Positions 22,509 to 35,400 of a DNA stretch of 64,000 bases are shown in pieces. This DNA comes from Manihot esculenta. Lineage: Eukaryota > Streptophyta > Magnoliopsida > Malpighiales > Euphorbiaceae. The notes under the pieces are model-generated. The model ran no database searches, had not been told where the DNA came from, and saw nothing but the letters and a program-made list of their open reading frames with translations. The position numbers and the translations under genes were made by a program. The stretch spans positions 5,413,248 through 5,477,247 of the forward strand of contig NC_035162.2 of assembly GCF_001659605.2 (NCBI RefSeq), in the 5' to 3' direction. Position 1 is the first letter of the stretch. The number at the start of each line of letters is the position of its first letter.

Positions 22509-23010
22509 GTTAAGAAAAATGATTGGATGATAAAATAGCCTAGTTTTACCTGGCATACCAAGCAGAAAAAAAAATCACATGATTCAGATATTATGTACAG
22601 ATGTTGGATCAGACAGCAACTATGGTCCAACATTTATCAAATCAGGCAAAGGTGAACCACAAAACACCACATCAGTTCAAAGAAGACGAAGAAGAAGAAG
22701 AAAGAAAAGTGAAACAGATATTTCATAATGCCAAGAACAACCAGCAGCACATCATAGTAAGAAGATATTCTCATGAATGCAGCTTGTTTTGCTTCAGACT
22801 TCAATCACTACCTGCTCTCTTGGCCCCATCCTTAGATTTATTGAGGCCCTAATAAGAATTATTGTCATCTTCATTATTCATGCACAGCTCAGTCGTAATC
22901 AACTATTCCTTCTAATCATCTGCAAATTCAAGTAGTTATTTGAAATAAGATAAAGTAAAGGTTATCTTATTTGAGGATGTAAAGTTTTTCTATTCAATCA
23001 AGGGAATAGC
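22509..23010. other. 3' flank of the epimerase gene
   Basis: No further coding exon was seen. The part nearest 23010 is presumably 3' untranslated sequence of the minus-strand gene. The purine-rich frame near 22601-22852 has no recognisable family. Confidence 0.5.
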
Positions 23011-25547
23011 TCACCAGGATGTAAAGTCCCATTTGAGGAAACCTCCTTGACCTCTTGCATTTAAGAACTTGTACACAGGACCAGAAGCTACATGCATAAT
23101 TACCAGATTATTTAGACTTTCGAAGGTTACAGACTCAACAAACTTGTAATCCATTAGCTTAAGAGCAAATGTTACCTTCGTAACCACAAATCACAGGATC
23201 CTCTGAAAGCAGAAATGGCATATCTAGACCAACAAATCTGCATGTCATCAATTTGCAACCACAATTAGGCTTTTATCTCAAGAAAGCCATGAGATACATG
23301 GTTTTATGAAATGTTTTTGCAAGTAAAGTGGGTAATTACTGGAAACAGCCAAGTCCAGCAGCCAGATGAGCAGCAAATCCTGTGGCAAGTCTGGTCTCTA
23401 TTGTGCTACTAATCATCAGATTAACACCTGAATTTCGTGCCAATTCAATAATTTCAAGGGCTCCCATTACCCCAAATTTCGCTAGTTTGATGTTAATCAC
23501 ATCTGCAAAGTTGCCTTCAATAACTCTTTGAACGTCATCTAAACTCTGACAACTTTCATCCACAGCAATGGATATCCCATACTTCTGTCTTGCAAATTTG
23601 CTAACTTCTCCAAGAGCTTTCCAGTCCTCTCTATGAACTGGTTGTTCCAAGAGAGTAGGTGTTATTCCTGAATCTGCAATAAGACAATTGATTTATGATT
23701 CTTGTTGCCGAGTTTACAGATCTTAAACTTCTAGAAACTAAAGACCATGTCCTTACCATGTAACTCTTGAAGGACTTGTACAGCTTCTCTACGAGTGTAT
23801 TCCTCATTTGCATCTAAAATCAATGAACAAGTGGGATGAGCTGCCTGAATTGATTGTAGAAGTTTGATTTCTTCTTTAATATTCTTCCCTATTTTAAGCT
23901 TCAAGGTCTTGAATCCTAGTTGGCAATACTTTGAAGCCAAGTGAGAAGCTTCAGCAGGGAAAACAGTTGGAAGCTGGTCGCATGAAATTCACCAACAACA
24001 CAAGTCAAAAATTCATTGCAAAAACCATAAGAAAAGTAGTAGTGATCGTTGAGGAACTTAACTGTGATAGCAGTGGTTAAGTTATTTGATACACCACCAA
24101 ATAATCTCCATAGTGGCACACCAATACTATTAGTAACTGCATCAATCAATGCCATTTCAACTCCGGCCCTAACCTTCAGAAACATATAAAGCTTAATCAG
24201 GATCAACAGTTTTTGCTTTGTAAAATATGAGAGACACGAATATTTATAGAAACAGATGCTTTCTGCAAGCCAAATCTTAAAAATTTATTGACTTTTACAC
24301 TCTAATCATGCTCTAAATTGGTTGTATTCCAAATTCTAAATATTTATAAAATGATAAAATTATATGTTTTTTTTATCTTTTAAAAAAGAATATAATCAAT
24401 AATCCGATAGAACATACTAAATTCGTATTTAATTATTATAGTTTTTATGAGCTGCCTGCTCGTGGAAAAGAATCTCAAATCAGTAAATTAAAAATTCAAT
24501 TGGTAGAATATAAATCTTGACTTAATACTACTAAATAACTTGGGTTAATATTTTGAATCAAGTAGAAAGTGGAAGGTTTAGACCGAACTATTTCAGCCGG
24601 TATCAAAGGCATTCTGGATCAAAAAAATTATGCATGGCTAATGGATGTACGAAATGAGGTGGAGCCAGGTACTAGCGAACCAGAGTAACTGAGGTTCGGT
24701 TCTATCTCAGCAATTGCTATTTTGGGATAAATGAAAAGTGAGTCAAAAAATTATCTGTAACAGTTTCGAATATTATGTAAAATAATTTGATCCCCCAACT
24801 AAACTAAAATAAATCTTATAATTGAAAGAATCAAGTTCTTGTATATATAATAAATTACCATTTGCAGCTAAGGAAACATCACAGATAACATCCTAATAAA
24901 TAAATGTAAGACAGTGTGTTAATGCTTCTCAGTCTAAAGAAAGGATCAATTTTGAAAGACAGAATGAATAAAAAGTAATATAGTGTTCAAAGAAAAAGTG
25001 TAATAATCTTATCACATTTACTCACAGAAGCAAATTCAGTTCCTGGAAGAATCCCACCAATCTCATTAAGCGCCAAATTCAAAACCATAGGCGAACTACA
25101 AAGCAGAAATTGGCATGCCTCCCTAGCCTTTGCAACAGCAACAGTCTGGTTTGCAGCAGTAACAGAAGGAAGCACAGGAACTTCTCCCCACCCTACACAT
25201 CCATTACTGAGCTCAATTCTAATAGCTACATTCTCCACCTTTTCGAGATTCGGCGACCCTAAAATCAAGGGTGCATTTAGCTGCACATTTAGTGGCCTCC
25301 CTTCTGCTCTCTGTACATCAACCCAAAAAGTCTCGGTCAAGTTCTTAAAGCCAAAGCTGGTTCTTTCAGAAGTTGACGAAGCTGTTGATTCCGTCACTAG
25401 CTTACTCCCACTAGAACAGTGAACAACACAAATCTTGCTAATGGGGCAGTTGGCATTTGCGTAGTTTCTTGATAACCCCTTCACGTTAGAAGAGAGAAGG
25501 GAGAATGAAGGACTTGCTGCGCAAAAAGCAGAACCAATTGGAGCCAT
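23011..25547 (-). CDS. Enolase-superfamily dipeptide (L-Ala-D/L-Glu type) epimerase, plastid-targeted candidate
   Basis: My six-exon model is 25547-25026, 24173-24063, 23973-23757, 23673-23340, 23237-23176 and 23087-23011. All introns are GT-AG and phases agree, giving 440 residues. The first ~65 residues are Ser/Ala-rich, like a chloroplast transit peptide. The muconate-lactonizing subgroup signature is complete: KxK at 236/238 (LKLKIG), metal ligands Asp265 (LDAN), Glu293 (LLEQP) and Asp322 (VDES), and the second catalytic Lys346 (INIKLAK). Family members invert the alpha carbon of dipeptides or related acids through an enolate. The C-terminal exons (LSEDPV, then VYKFLNARGQGGF) match the family ending. 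Substrate specificity cannot be read from sequence alone. Confidence 0.9.
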
Positions 25548-26168
25548 TGACGGAAGAACAAAGAAGGAGAGCGAGTGAGTAAGCTAGCCGATCTTCTCAG
25601 GCAAGTGAATACTGATTTATATCCCAAATGATTAACCGAGTTGGTGAAGAAAGAAGATAAAAAAACATATTTTATAATAATAAATGTTTTGGTGGATTGC
25701 CACTTCCTATTGGAGGAGAGCTCACTGTACGGTATAAGCGTCTCTTGGGAACAAGGTAGAGGCAAAATCATTGTCTGTGGCTGCGTATTAAATTAATAAA
25801 CTAGGAGGTAAGATAAAATGGTATAATTCTTCTAATTAGAGTCTTCAATTTTAAATTGTGGGTATGAATTTTTTTAAAATTTAAGAGAAAATACTTTAAT
25901 TTTTAATAAATTTATCTAATAAAAATTTAAATTTAAATCAATTGAAACAGTAAATTTTAAATATTTATATTTAAAAAAAATTAAAAAATTAAAAAAAAAA
26001 ACCAAATTAATATCATATGATTATTTCTCTGCGTTATGGTCTATACTTAAAATCTATAAAAATTATATATTCACAGATCTAGTATAATAATAAATATATT
26101 TAAATAAATTTAAAAAATTTTAAATTTTACCCTTCCAGTTCTAAACTTCTGTTTCAAAAAAAAAAAAG
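25548..26168. other. 5' flank of the epimerase gene, AT-rich
   Basis: The sequence upstream of the start codon carries no further exon that I can recognise. An open frame upstream of the ATG (25481-25771) has no homology. Confidence 0.5.
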
Positions 26169-26340
26169 GGTAATTTACGATTTAATCCCTGGGTATTGCC
26201 ATTATTAATAAGTCAGTCCCTGTATTTTCAGAAATCTATTGAAACGTCCTTATATTTTCTCTCCGTCAACGAAATAATCCTTCTGTCTATTTTTGCCGTT
26301 AAAAATATAGTAAAAGACTAAATTACCCCTAATTATTTTT

Positions 26341-26740
26341 CTCCTCCTCCTTCCTTTTCTTCTTCATCAATTCTTCTTCCTTTTGCTTCTTCTTCTTCTG
26401 CTTCTTTTTCTTCTGCTTCTTCTCATTTTTCTTCTTCAGCTTCTGTTTTTTCTCCTTCTTCTTCTGCTTCTTCTCCTTTTTCTTCTTTTGCTTCTTTTTC
26501 TTCTTTTTCTTCTTCTTCTTCTTCTCATTCTTCTCCTTCTTCTTCTTCTTTTTCTTCTTTCTCTCCTTCTTCTTCTTCTTCTCCTTCTTCTTCTTTTTCT
26601 TCTTTCTCTTCTTCTTCTTCTTCTTCTTCTTCTTCTTCTTCTTCTTCTTCTTCTTCTTCTTCTTCTTCTTCTTCTTTTTCGGAGGAGGAGGAGGAGGAGG
26701 AGGAGGAGGAGGAGGAGGAGGAGGAGGAGGAAGCGGAAAG
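26341..26740. repeat. Polypyrimidine (TTC/CTT)n tract followed by (GGA)n
   Basis: About 340 bases of nearly pure CTT/TTC with scattered interruptions switch abruptly near 26682 to about 50 bases of GGA repeats. This strand asymmetry can form triplex or slipped structures. The long Leu-rich and Arg-rich frames on both strands are repeat artefacts. Confidence 0.92.
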
Positions 26741-26744
26741 AAAA

Positions 26745-27060
26745 GATAGGGACTATTTTGTTGATAAAAAGAAACAATAAGGATGTTTTAATAGATCTGA
26801 GAAAAGATAGGGACCATTTCGTTGACAAAAAGAAACAATAAGGACGTTTTAATAAATTTCTAAAAATATAGGGAGAGACGATTTCGTTGACAGAAAGAAA
26901 CGATGAGGAGGGACTATTTCGTTGACTTAAATAAACGATAAGGATGTTTTAATAGATGTGAGAAAAGATAGGGACTATTTCATTGATGGAAAAAAATAAT
27001 AAGGACGTTTTAATAGATATGAAAAAAGATAAAAATATTTTAATAGATTTTTGAAAATGT
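26745..27060 (+). repeat. TIR-derived tandem units of about 60 bp
   Basis: Units with the pattern AGGGACTATTTCGTTGAC, AAGAAACAATAAGGACG and TTTTAATAGAT recur at about 26745, 26806, 26867, 26910 and 26968, with a diverged unit from about 27028. They match the inner part of the right TIR (about 27187-27250), so the TIR seems to have been amplified inward. Confidence 0.75.
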
Positions 27061-27299
27061 AAGGACTAACTTGTTAATAATTACAATATACAAGGACTAA
27101 ATAAATGATTTTATTTGAGGGTAAAATTAGATTTTAAAAATTTTCTCTCTCCTCCTTTATCTAATTTTAACGGAAAATAGGACGGAAGGACTATTTCGTT
27201 GACGGAAATAAAATATAAGGACGTTTTAATAGGTTTCTGAAAATACAGGGACTAACTTGTTAATAATGGCAATACCCAGGGACTAAATCGTAAATTACC

Positions 27300-29481
27300 A
27301 AAAAAAAAAACCACGGAAGTCATTATCAAAAGTGGGTAGAGGCATCATGGTTGATTTTATTTCAGAATCTTGGAAGCATATTTTCTGCTTTTGTTAATAT
27401 TATTTATATTTTAATCCAATTGATTTTATCGTGCTATATCTGTCTTATCAACGCCATATAGCTGTCGTTATTTGGAAGGAAAAGAGAGGACGAAAAGAAA
27501 TATATTTTTATTTATGTAAATTAAAGATATAGTTTCTCCAATGTATTTAGCTTATGTTATTCATTTGATTCATTTCTTTCCACTTTCTATCTCTCTATTA
27601 ATCTATTACTCTACACAGTAAAAAATTAAAAAAATAAACTTAAAAGAAAAATATTTAAATGTTGAATTATAACTTCTATATTTATTGGGAGATTTAATTT
27701 AGTTTATTTTAACTTTTTGCCTAAATTAAACTATAATTTTCAATTTAAATTTAATTTGCAAAAAAAAATCAAATTTTTTTACTTAAATTTCTTGATTAAA
27801 ATAAAAAAACTCAATTTCTTAATTTTTAAAGCTAACATTTCTTGATTAATCTAAAAATTATAAAAATTCAGTTTCTCTTATTTTATTTATTTTTTAGATG
27901 AATTGAGTTTAAATTAATTTAAATAAAAAATAAAAAATAAAATAAATTGAAATTGAGTATTAAGTCGAGAAATTGACCAGAGCACTCTCTATTAATTACT
28001 GCCTAACTATTTAAACGAGTTAGAAGTGTTACATCCCAATGTTATTATTGTTGTTATTTATAGTCAGAAAAAATTTAAATAAATTTTTATAAAATTATTT
28101 ATAATTTATGTATGAAAATTTATAAATAAAAAATTTTAAATTTCTCTATTCTAAAAAAAGTTATTTAAATTGAATTTTTATAGAATTCTTGATTTCAAAT
28201 TAGAAGTAAATAAATTTTATTTCAATACAAATTATTTTGATTTAAATTTAGTTGAATTAGTATTTAGTAACTTCTATTTAAATTTAAATTCATTTGTATT
28301 TTTATTTTAATTCAACTAATATACTTTTTTTACGTAATTTCATATCATTATTTTTCTCATGTAATTGTATCAAAGGAATCAGAGTTTATTATCAATTTGT
28401 TGTATAAAGCATAAATTTAATTTTAACTCTTGTAACTATTTTAAATTAATCTTACTATTCTTTTGCATAAAAGATTTAGTTATTTTGGAAAGTTCTCGAA
28501 TTTTTGTGATCGTGTTCAATAAATTTGATATTGTCTCTGGTTTATGATTAAAATAAAACTAAATACATTATTTAGCCATGTGCTTTTATAAAATTTCACT
28601 GTTTATATTAAATAAATTTTGAATTAGAAATCTGTTTACATGCTCATTTGGAGACTAAGCAATGTTGTCATTAAAATTAATATAAATATATAATTGAACA
28701 ATCCTATTTTGAATTGAATTGTAATTAATTTAAATTTAATTAATGTGTCTATTTATAGTTCCGGGAAGAGAGACAGCGAGAGGGGCAGGGATGGAAACTG
28801 GAAAAAGTGTGACAGGGGAACGAGATAAAAGGAGAGAGTAGCTGTAGTACTAACGGCAAATTGATTAAAAATAAAAGGAATGACTTAATTGTTAAGAATC
28901 AAAATTTACGAATTAAGATAATTTAATTTTCAAAACATAAGCACCAAAGTGTTAATAACACCTAAGAACTAAATAGCAAATGACCTTTTAAAAAAAAAAA
29001 AATTATTAGCATCTATTTATTTTAACCATCCAGTTCCAGGCGTTACTTTGATGCAAGGCCGGTAGAACATCCTGCACTCAGCTCAGCTGCCAACGTATTT
29101 TTAAAGATATATGCAAGTCAGATTTAACAAATAATATATATAGGAAATTTGATCATGTAACTGAAAGAAAAAAGAGCCCTCCAAAGAAAACTGAATTTTA
29201 TACAGCATGCAATCAATCCGGCCAGATAGGATCGTCAAAAACTAGGAAAGTACTAATGTCCTAAATAATAGCTAACTAATGATCTGCACTGCAACTAACC
29301 TTAATTCCTCCTATATAATAAAAGATTAAAAAAAGTAAAAGCGATGGAAAAAATTTGTTTTTTCCCCCATCTGATGTTGATGCTGTCGTTAACTCACCTT
29401 ATACAGGGGGGATAAACTCAAACATGCAAGAGAAGATAAAAAATGGTATTTCATCGCACCATTTGTCAAGTTGTAAAAATA
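27300..29481. other. AT-rich intergenic region
   Basis: No coding exon or RNA gene was recognised. Bases next to 29481 should contain the 3' untranslated region of the HEAT-repeat gene. A GA-rich patch lies at about 28765-28850. Confidence 0.55.
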
Positions 29482-32400
29482 TTACTGGTTCTGCTGTGTT
29501 TCTTCTTGGCTCCATGTTTTACCCCTAAGCATGTCCGTAAAACCACCCCTCATGATACGCCTGAATCTTGTGTCTTCTGTGGGTGGAGGTTGTGCAGCCT
29601 TTGGGGACTCGGGTGGTGGTGGCTGATTGTCTGCAGCTTCTTTCTTTCCTAAAAGCCCACCTTCTCCAAAGAAACTAGTGACTGACGATGCTATCCCAAG
29701 ATGAGCACCCATCACCTTACTAATGGTCTCAAAGGTTCCACCTGATCTTTCCTTCATTATTATCTCAAGGGCTTCTTTATGTGCTGGATCTAATGCATCT
29801 GGATCTTTTAACAGATTTGTTATAGCAGGTAGGAGGAATTCCCGCACACTAGTTGCAGAAAGATCTGCAGCAAGTAGAGATGAGGGTAAGCTGCAATCCA
29901 GTATTTGATTTCACACAAATGCAAATGGCCAACTTTAATGTAAAAGACATTTATGGTGTGGACAACATATAACCATTATTTAATACTGGATCCAGATCAT
30001 GTTAATACTTCTATGCAATTCATCAATTAAGTGATTGAGGGTAGCAAATCTAGAAAACTAATGAAATTGGGCGGCAAGCATCTGGAAGAGAACAAGATTG
30101 ACTTCAAACCTGTAGCATCCAAGGCACGGATCGATTCACAGAATGCATTAGCTCTCTCACGGCAACGCATGACATCACTTGTGGGAGCTGGTGTGGCTGT
30201 AAATTGAAAAATCTTGGAAAGAAGATTTGCTAAATGTTAAGGAAACAATTGATTCACATATTCATTTAAACCTAGAAGACAATGTGAGTTTTGGTACGAT
30301 GGCTAAAATAGAATAAAAAAATTAATTAAATAAATAGTCTTAAAATTAATTATACAACATGCTTAGGATATAATCTCTAAGCCTCTCTGTTGTGTGAGGT
30401 ACAGCTACCAGTAAGCCACGGACCACAGCAACAGTAGCTTCACTGGATCCATCTTCAAGAAAAGCATCCATTTGCACTCGAATTTTATCAACTATCTGAA
30501 ACATGACAAATATGATGAGTGAAACATATGAACTGATCCCTCAGTATTGCCATTATTACTTTAGGGGGAAAATAGCTATACCATGTCATTTTTGAAATGT
30601 TGTGCCACAGCTCCAAACGCATCTATGCTGGCATACTTCACATTCAAGTTTTGATCAGAGCCAAGAGTAACTAGGGCAGGCAAAACATGGGTAGAAACAA
30701 CTTTTGCATCAATATGAGGTACCTGTTAAATGAACGAAGCTAAAATTTCAAAATAATGTCATGCGAAGTTTGAAATTTCAAATAAAATGTCAGACTTCAA
30801 ATGATCTGCAAAAAGTTCATGAGCAACTCACCATGACTTTCAACAGATGCACAGCATTGACTTTCATATCTATGTTGGAGCTAACAACCATTTCCCACAA
30901 AATATTGAATATCATACCATGGTGCTGTTCAATAGTGCTGCATGTGGAAGAAACCTATATGCATTAGTCATATATAACTCTCAGACAATGGCGCACTAAG
31001 GCACTTGGTTGACTACTGACCAAAGAAACCGAACAGCATCAATAATATCAACATTGTATTTTGTTGAGCGATTCTCTTTTAGGGAGCTGTCAACTAGCAA
31101 CTTTCTCAAGTAGCCTGCTAGTCCTTCATGCTTGCTTGGAGCACCTAGAACACCTGCCAATAAAAGTGGCAGAACACACATTGTGGCAAGCCTCTCAGCC
31201 ACAACAGTTTTTGGTCTCAAACCTGCAATAAAGCAAATCATTGAAAAAAAAAATAATGGTTAAGAAATTCAAGAAGTTCTATAAATTGATACCTTGGATT
31301 TTTGAACGAATAGTAGTTGGAAAATATGTTAGATCTGCATTGTCCCCAACTGCTACCAAGAACACAGGCATCATTATGTGTACCAAATAAGAATCCCCAA
31401 AGCGTTCACTTACAGCCAACAAAAACTGTAAACCATTTTCTAAATTAGCAACAACTAGGGAACTGTCCTGAATAAACAGGAATCAAGTCTTAATGAATTA
31501 GTTCAAAGCAGAAACTGATCACCTTTGTGCTTTTGTTTCTTAAATGGTCTTCTTTAGGGGGTAACATGCAGGCCAACTGTATCAAATCAGGAAAGCAATC
31601 TATATGCATCCACTGAAATGCCGCCCAATCAACGTCTCCCCTAGTATGAAATTAAAAATATCTCAGAAGCAAAATATGGCCATCACCTAGAATTCAGCTT
31701 CAACAAGAATACTAAAATTTATTTTCACCAAGAAACTGACGGTAATATAAGAAATATATCTCTGGAAATTACTTTGAATACAGTTCAAGTGATGAAGTAG
31801 AGAACACCGTATCTGTTGACTCTGTCAATGAAGAAAAAGGGCAACTCTCAACTGCCTTCTGGTACACAAATGGAAGCAACTCCAACAGCATTCTCAAAAA
31901 CACATCAATACTCCAGCGCTCTCGTTCCCCCAGGACACGTAAATGTGACTCGACAGAGCCTTCAACCCCCGAAAGAGGTGGACAACACTGAAAATATTCA
32001 AGGGATAATATTAAAGAATGATAATTCGAACCAAATACAGGAGCACAACGAGATAATCATAAGAAACAAGCATACCTGAGCAGAACTCAAGGCGTGTGAA
32101 AGTAGAACACTTAAAATGTGATCCAACTTATTTCCCCATTTTATTACCGCAGGAACTAGCTCCTCGAGTGCAGTTTTCACCACCACTCCAGAGGGATCGC
32201 AGACCAATTGGAACATTATATCCTCAACCTATAACAAACAGATTTAAGCATTAGACAAACTTAATTGTATCACAGAACTTCAATTTTCTTTTGTGTTAAT
32301 AGAAAATTTTCTTTTTCTTTTCTTTCCATTTTCATCTAAGTCATCATAATATGGCAAGGAGAAAAGGCTCCATTCCCTAGACCATGTTTCGACAACCTGT

Positions 32401-35400
32401 TCTAGAGCTTACTTTGCAGCCATTACTGTCAAATCAGAATTCTTCTCCATGATTGCCTTGAAGCATATTTAATGAGGCTGACCTTGAAATATTTGTCCAC
32501 ACTTGGGAAGAGTGGAAGCAACAATGTCAGATTATGTGCAGCTGCCTCTCGAACAACAGTTGCAGCATCTTCTACCAGTTGTTGCACAATCGACAAAATT
32601 AAAGAATCACGGATCTCAGGCCGGACAAACTCTGCAAGCTCTCCACAAGATTGAGCAACAAGCAGTCTACGTTCCTCGTAAGTGTGGTTTATCTGTAATC
32701 CAAAAAATGAAACTTGACCTTTAGAAGAGGGAAAAGAAAGCAAGAAAAAGTGAAAAATAATGACCAGACAGGAGATCCCTAAAAAGTAATTTCTCAAACT
32801 CACTTGTTCCCAACACTGGGGAAGCAATTCTGTTTCTGTTCTCATCTCTCCTACGTTCTTCGCAAGACTAACACATGCCTGAATTAAAGGTCAGAAGATT
32901 CAGCAATACATTCAAATTGTATAGCCATGGTAAAACTTGGTTAACATTTGAAGGAATCCATCATATGATCAAAGTTGTTCACCCTACATCCATTATGATC
33001 CGTCTCTGTTGCTCATCTGGACGTTTGATCAAATTAAACAATGTATGTGTTAAGGAATCCCGTGTCGTACTATCCGGATGACGCTCAATTGCACACATCA
33101 TTAGGGGGAGAAGCTCCTGTGAAAAACAATCAATGCTGTATGACTCTAAGAAAATAGTAGGAGACAGATTAAGAAAAGGTTAGCCAAAGGCAAACCTCCC
33201 GATGATTGATCAAAACATAAGGTACAATCTTGGGCAAGGCATCTGCAAGGATTTGAATTGTTTCTAAACCCTGAAAAGAAAATCATATGCTCAGATGTTA
33301 TATAATAAAATTTGAGCTATTAGATAGGCACAGGCAGGCAGGCAAAACAAGAAATGTGTAAGAAATTGTGCTATTAAAAGGTAGACCCTGACTATAGCAT
33401 CAATTCTGCAAGGTTCACATTTACAATAACTTAACCCACTTAATAGCAAGGGAGAGAACAGAGATTGATGTGGGATATCCTTAAGGAAAATAATCTAATT
33501 TCCAAGAGAAAGAAAAAGAACTTGCCACATTCGCAGAAGCAGCTTCAACATTTAAGTTATCCAATTCTATGCGTCGCCCATCATCTTCTAAGGGCAGTTC
33601 ACCATTTTGTTTAACGTCATTCTGATTGTTTTCAATAGTAATATTTTCGTTTGAATGATTTATTGACAGATCAGGTGAAGCTTCTTCAGGTTTACCAGTG
33701 TTGTCAATTATCAGTGATTGAACATCTTCACTTACTGACACTCCTGCTACATCTTGAGGGAGGGAGATTATAGTTTTATCTTCATCTATCTCAACAACTT
33801 TCTCTTCTATCTGCAGAGAGTCCTCATTATGGTTGGAATCTACAGATTTAGGAGCTTTTGTGCATTTTGACTTCAACCTTTCTATTTCCATTTGCAATGA
33901 TATTATTTCTTCCTTGTAATTTTCTACAGACTGGGATTGAATAGGATCAACATCATTAGCCATCATGCTCCTTCCAGAATGATATCCCTCGATGTGCATT
34001 TTCAGTGAAGTAATTTCAGCTCTGCAATCATTGAGTTCCTTACGTTGGAGCTCCCAGGACTGCTTCAATTCTTGCACCTGAAAAATTGAAAAAGGAAATG
34101 GAGATACTTTTCTCTCCTTATACAAGAATTCATGCAACAGGTGAAAGATGTATTGTAATAATAGAGAATTACCTGGTTCTCCCTCTCCTTGAGATCTTTC
34201 TGAAGAGTCTCTAAGGATTTAGTCAATCCACTTATTTGAGTATCAGCCAAATCTTTGTTTTTCAGCAATTTCTCTTTTTCGTGATTGAGCTTCTCATTTT
34301 CTTTTATTAATGACTCATTTTCTCGATGCATGGCAATTTTCTCCTGCAATTTTAAGAACTTGTTTCATTGATGCATATTTCAGCACATAAACACACCTCT
34401 CCTCCACATAAAACTTTGATGCAACTTTGTGTTAGCACTGGTCAGAGTTCTTCCATCCTAATTCCGCTACTGAGTAAAACTGCTAGCACAGCATGTTAAA
34501 AACTTCTTCCCCTTATCTTTTCCCCCTAACCTTTTTTCCCCTGTAATACTAACAGTTTGTCTATGCTGATTGTCCAAAATCTAGATCTGTATTCTTTATG
34601 AACACTGAAGTGCTAATATTAAAAGAAAATAACTTGAAAGGCAGATGGGTAGTTACATGAACAACAAAAACAAGGATACAATTGTATAATTCAAGATGCC
34701 TGTGGATCTTAGACTTCAGAGCCATGATTTTATAAATAATTCTCTTAATTATCTTCAAACAGAACTTGTGGATGGCAATGATGATTAAGGATTGAATCCC
34801 ATTAGTTTAAAGGTCTTTGCATGATTTACATATTGCAGGTTAATAACCTATATTACCTATACAGAAATAGCAACCGATGACTCCTTAAGTAATGTTTTTG
34901 CACTTAAACTTCTAAATTTCTAACATGCGAGAACAGATATCAACTTATCAAAGAAAAACATTACCATAGCTACTTTAACAAGAGTGCAATCTAACTCCTA
35001 AATATGCAAGGTAAAGCTTACGGCATTTGCTTGATGTTGATCTCATCAGAGTACCATTAACATAAAAAGAAGAAAGAAGGAAGAAAAATGATATGTCATA
35101 TTGATTAAGATAAAAAACAGTTGAACACAATTTATAGTAATCATATTTGTACTCCACTTATGGGGGTGAGCATGACAGGAAAGAAAGCACACCAGGTCAA
35201 GTACAAAAGAGTTACATAATATAAACATTTAAGAAATCTATTGTGGCTGTGTATAGAGCAAATTGTTTATCCAACACATGTTTCACTAAATACCTCAGCA
35301 GCTTCTGGAGTGGATGAAAGGTATTGATAGTAATAGTGTCGCAAGGCATCTGGTACACATGCATATGTGTTCTGCCACACATCTAAATTCTGATCTGTAA

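Larger units (their letters stand above)
26169..27299. mobile_element. Mutator-like non-autonomous TIR element (1131 bp)
   Basis: The ends GGTAATTTACGATTTA (from 26169) and its inverse (to 27299) start terminal inverted repeats that stay similar for about 140 bases, through GGGTATTGCCATTATTAA and CCTGTATTTTCAGAAA. Poly-A lies on both flanks, consistent with a 9-11 bp A-only target duplication, so the exact edge is ambiguous. The long TIRs and lack of transposase point to a MULE derivative. The interior holds a (TTC)n/(GGA)n tract and several ~60-bp units copied from the inner part of the TIR. Confidence 0.75.

Noticed and set aside
19252..22513. Target duplication for the short Copia element
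   Set aside because: The flanks ATTTG and GTTAA do not match; either the edge is misplaced or the duplication has decayed.
23336..23342. Stop codon directly after GLGCFQ as the true end of the epimerase
   Set aside because: A GT donor lies just before that stop, and two further exons (23237-23176 and 23087-23011) encode the conserved C-terminal segment in phase.
26383..26841. Leu-rich plus-strand and Arg-rich minus-strand frames
   Set aside because: They are direct translations of (TTC)n and (GGA)n repeats.
30351..30372. GT donors near 30351-30360 for exon 18
   Set aside because: Both candidate GTs leave two bases in the split codon, which fits none of the available acceptors in frame. The AT-start donor gives the family sequence.
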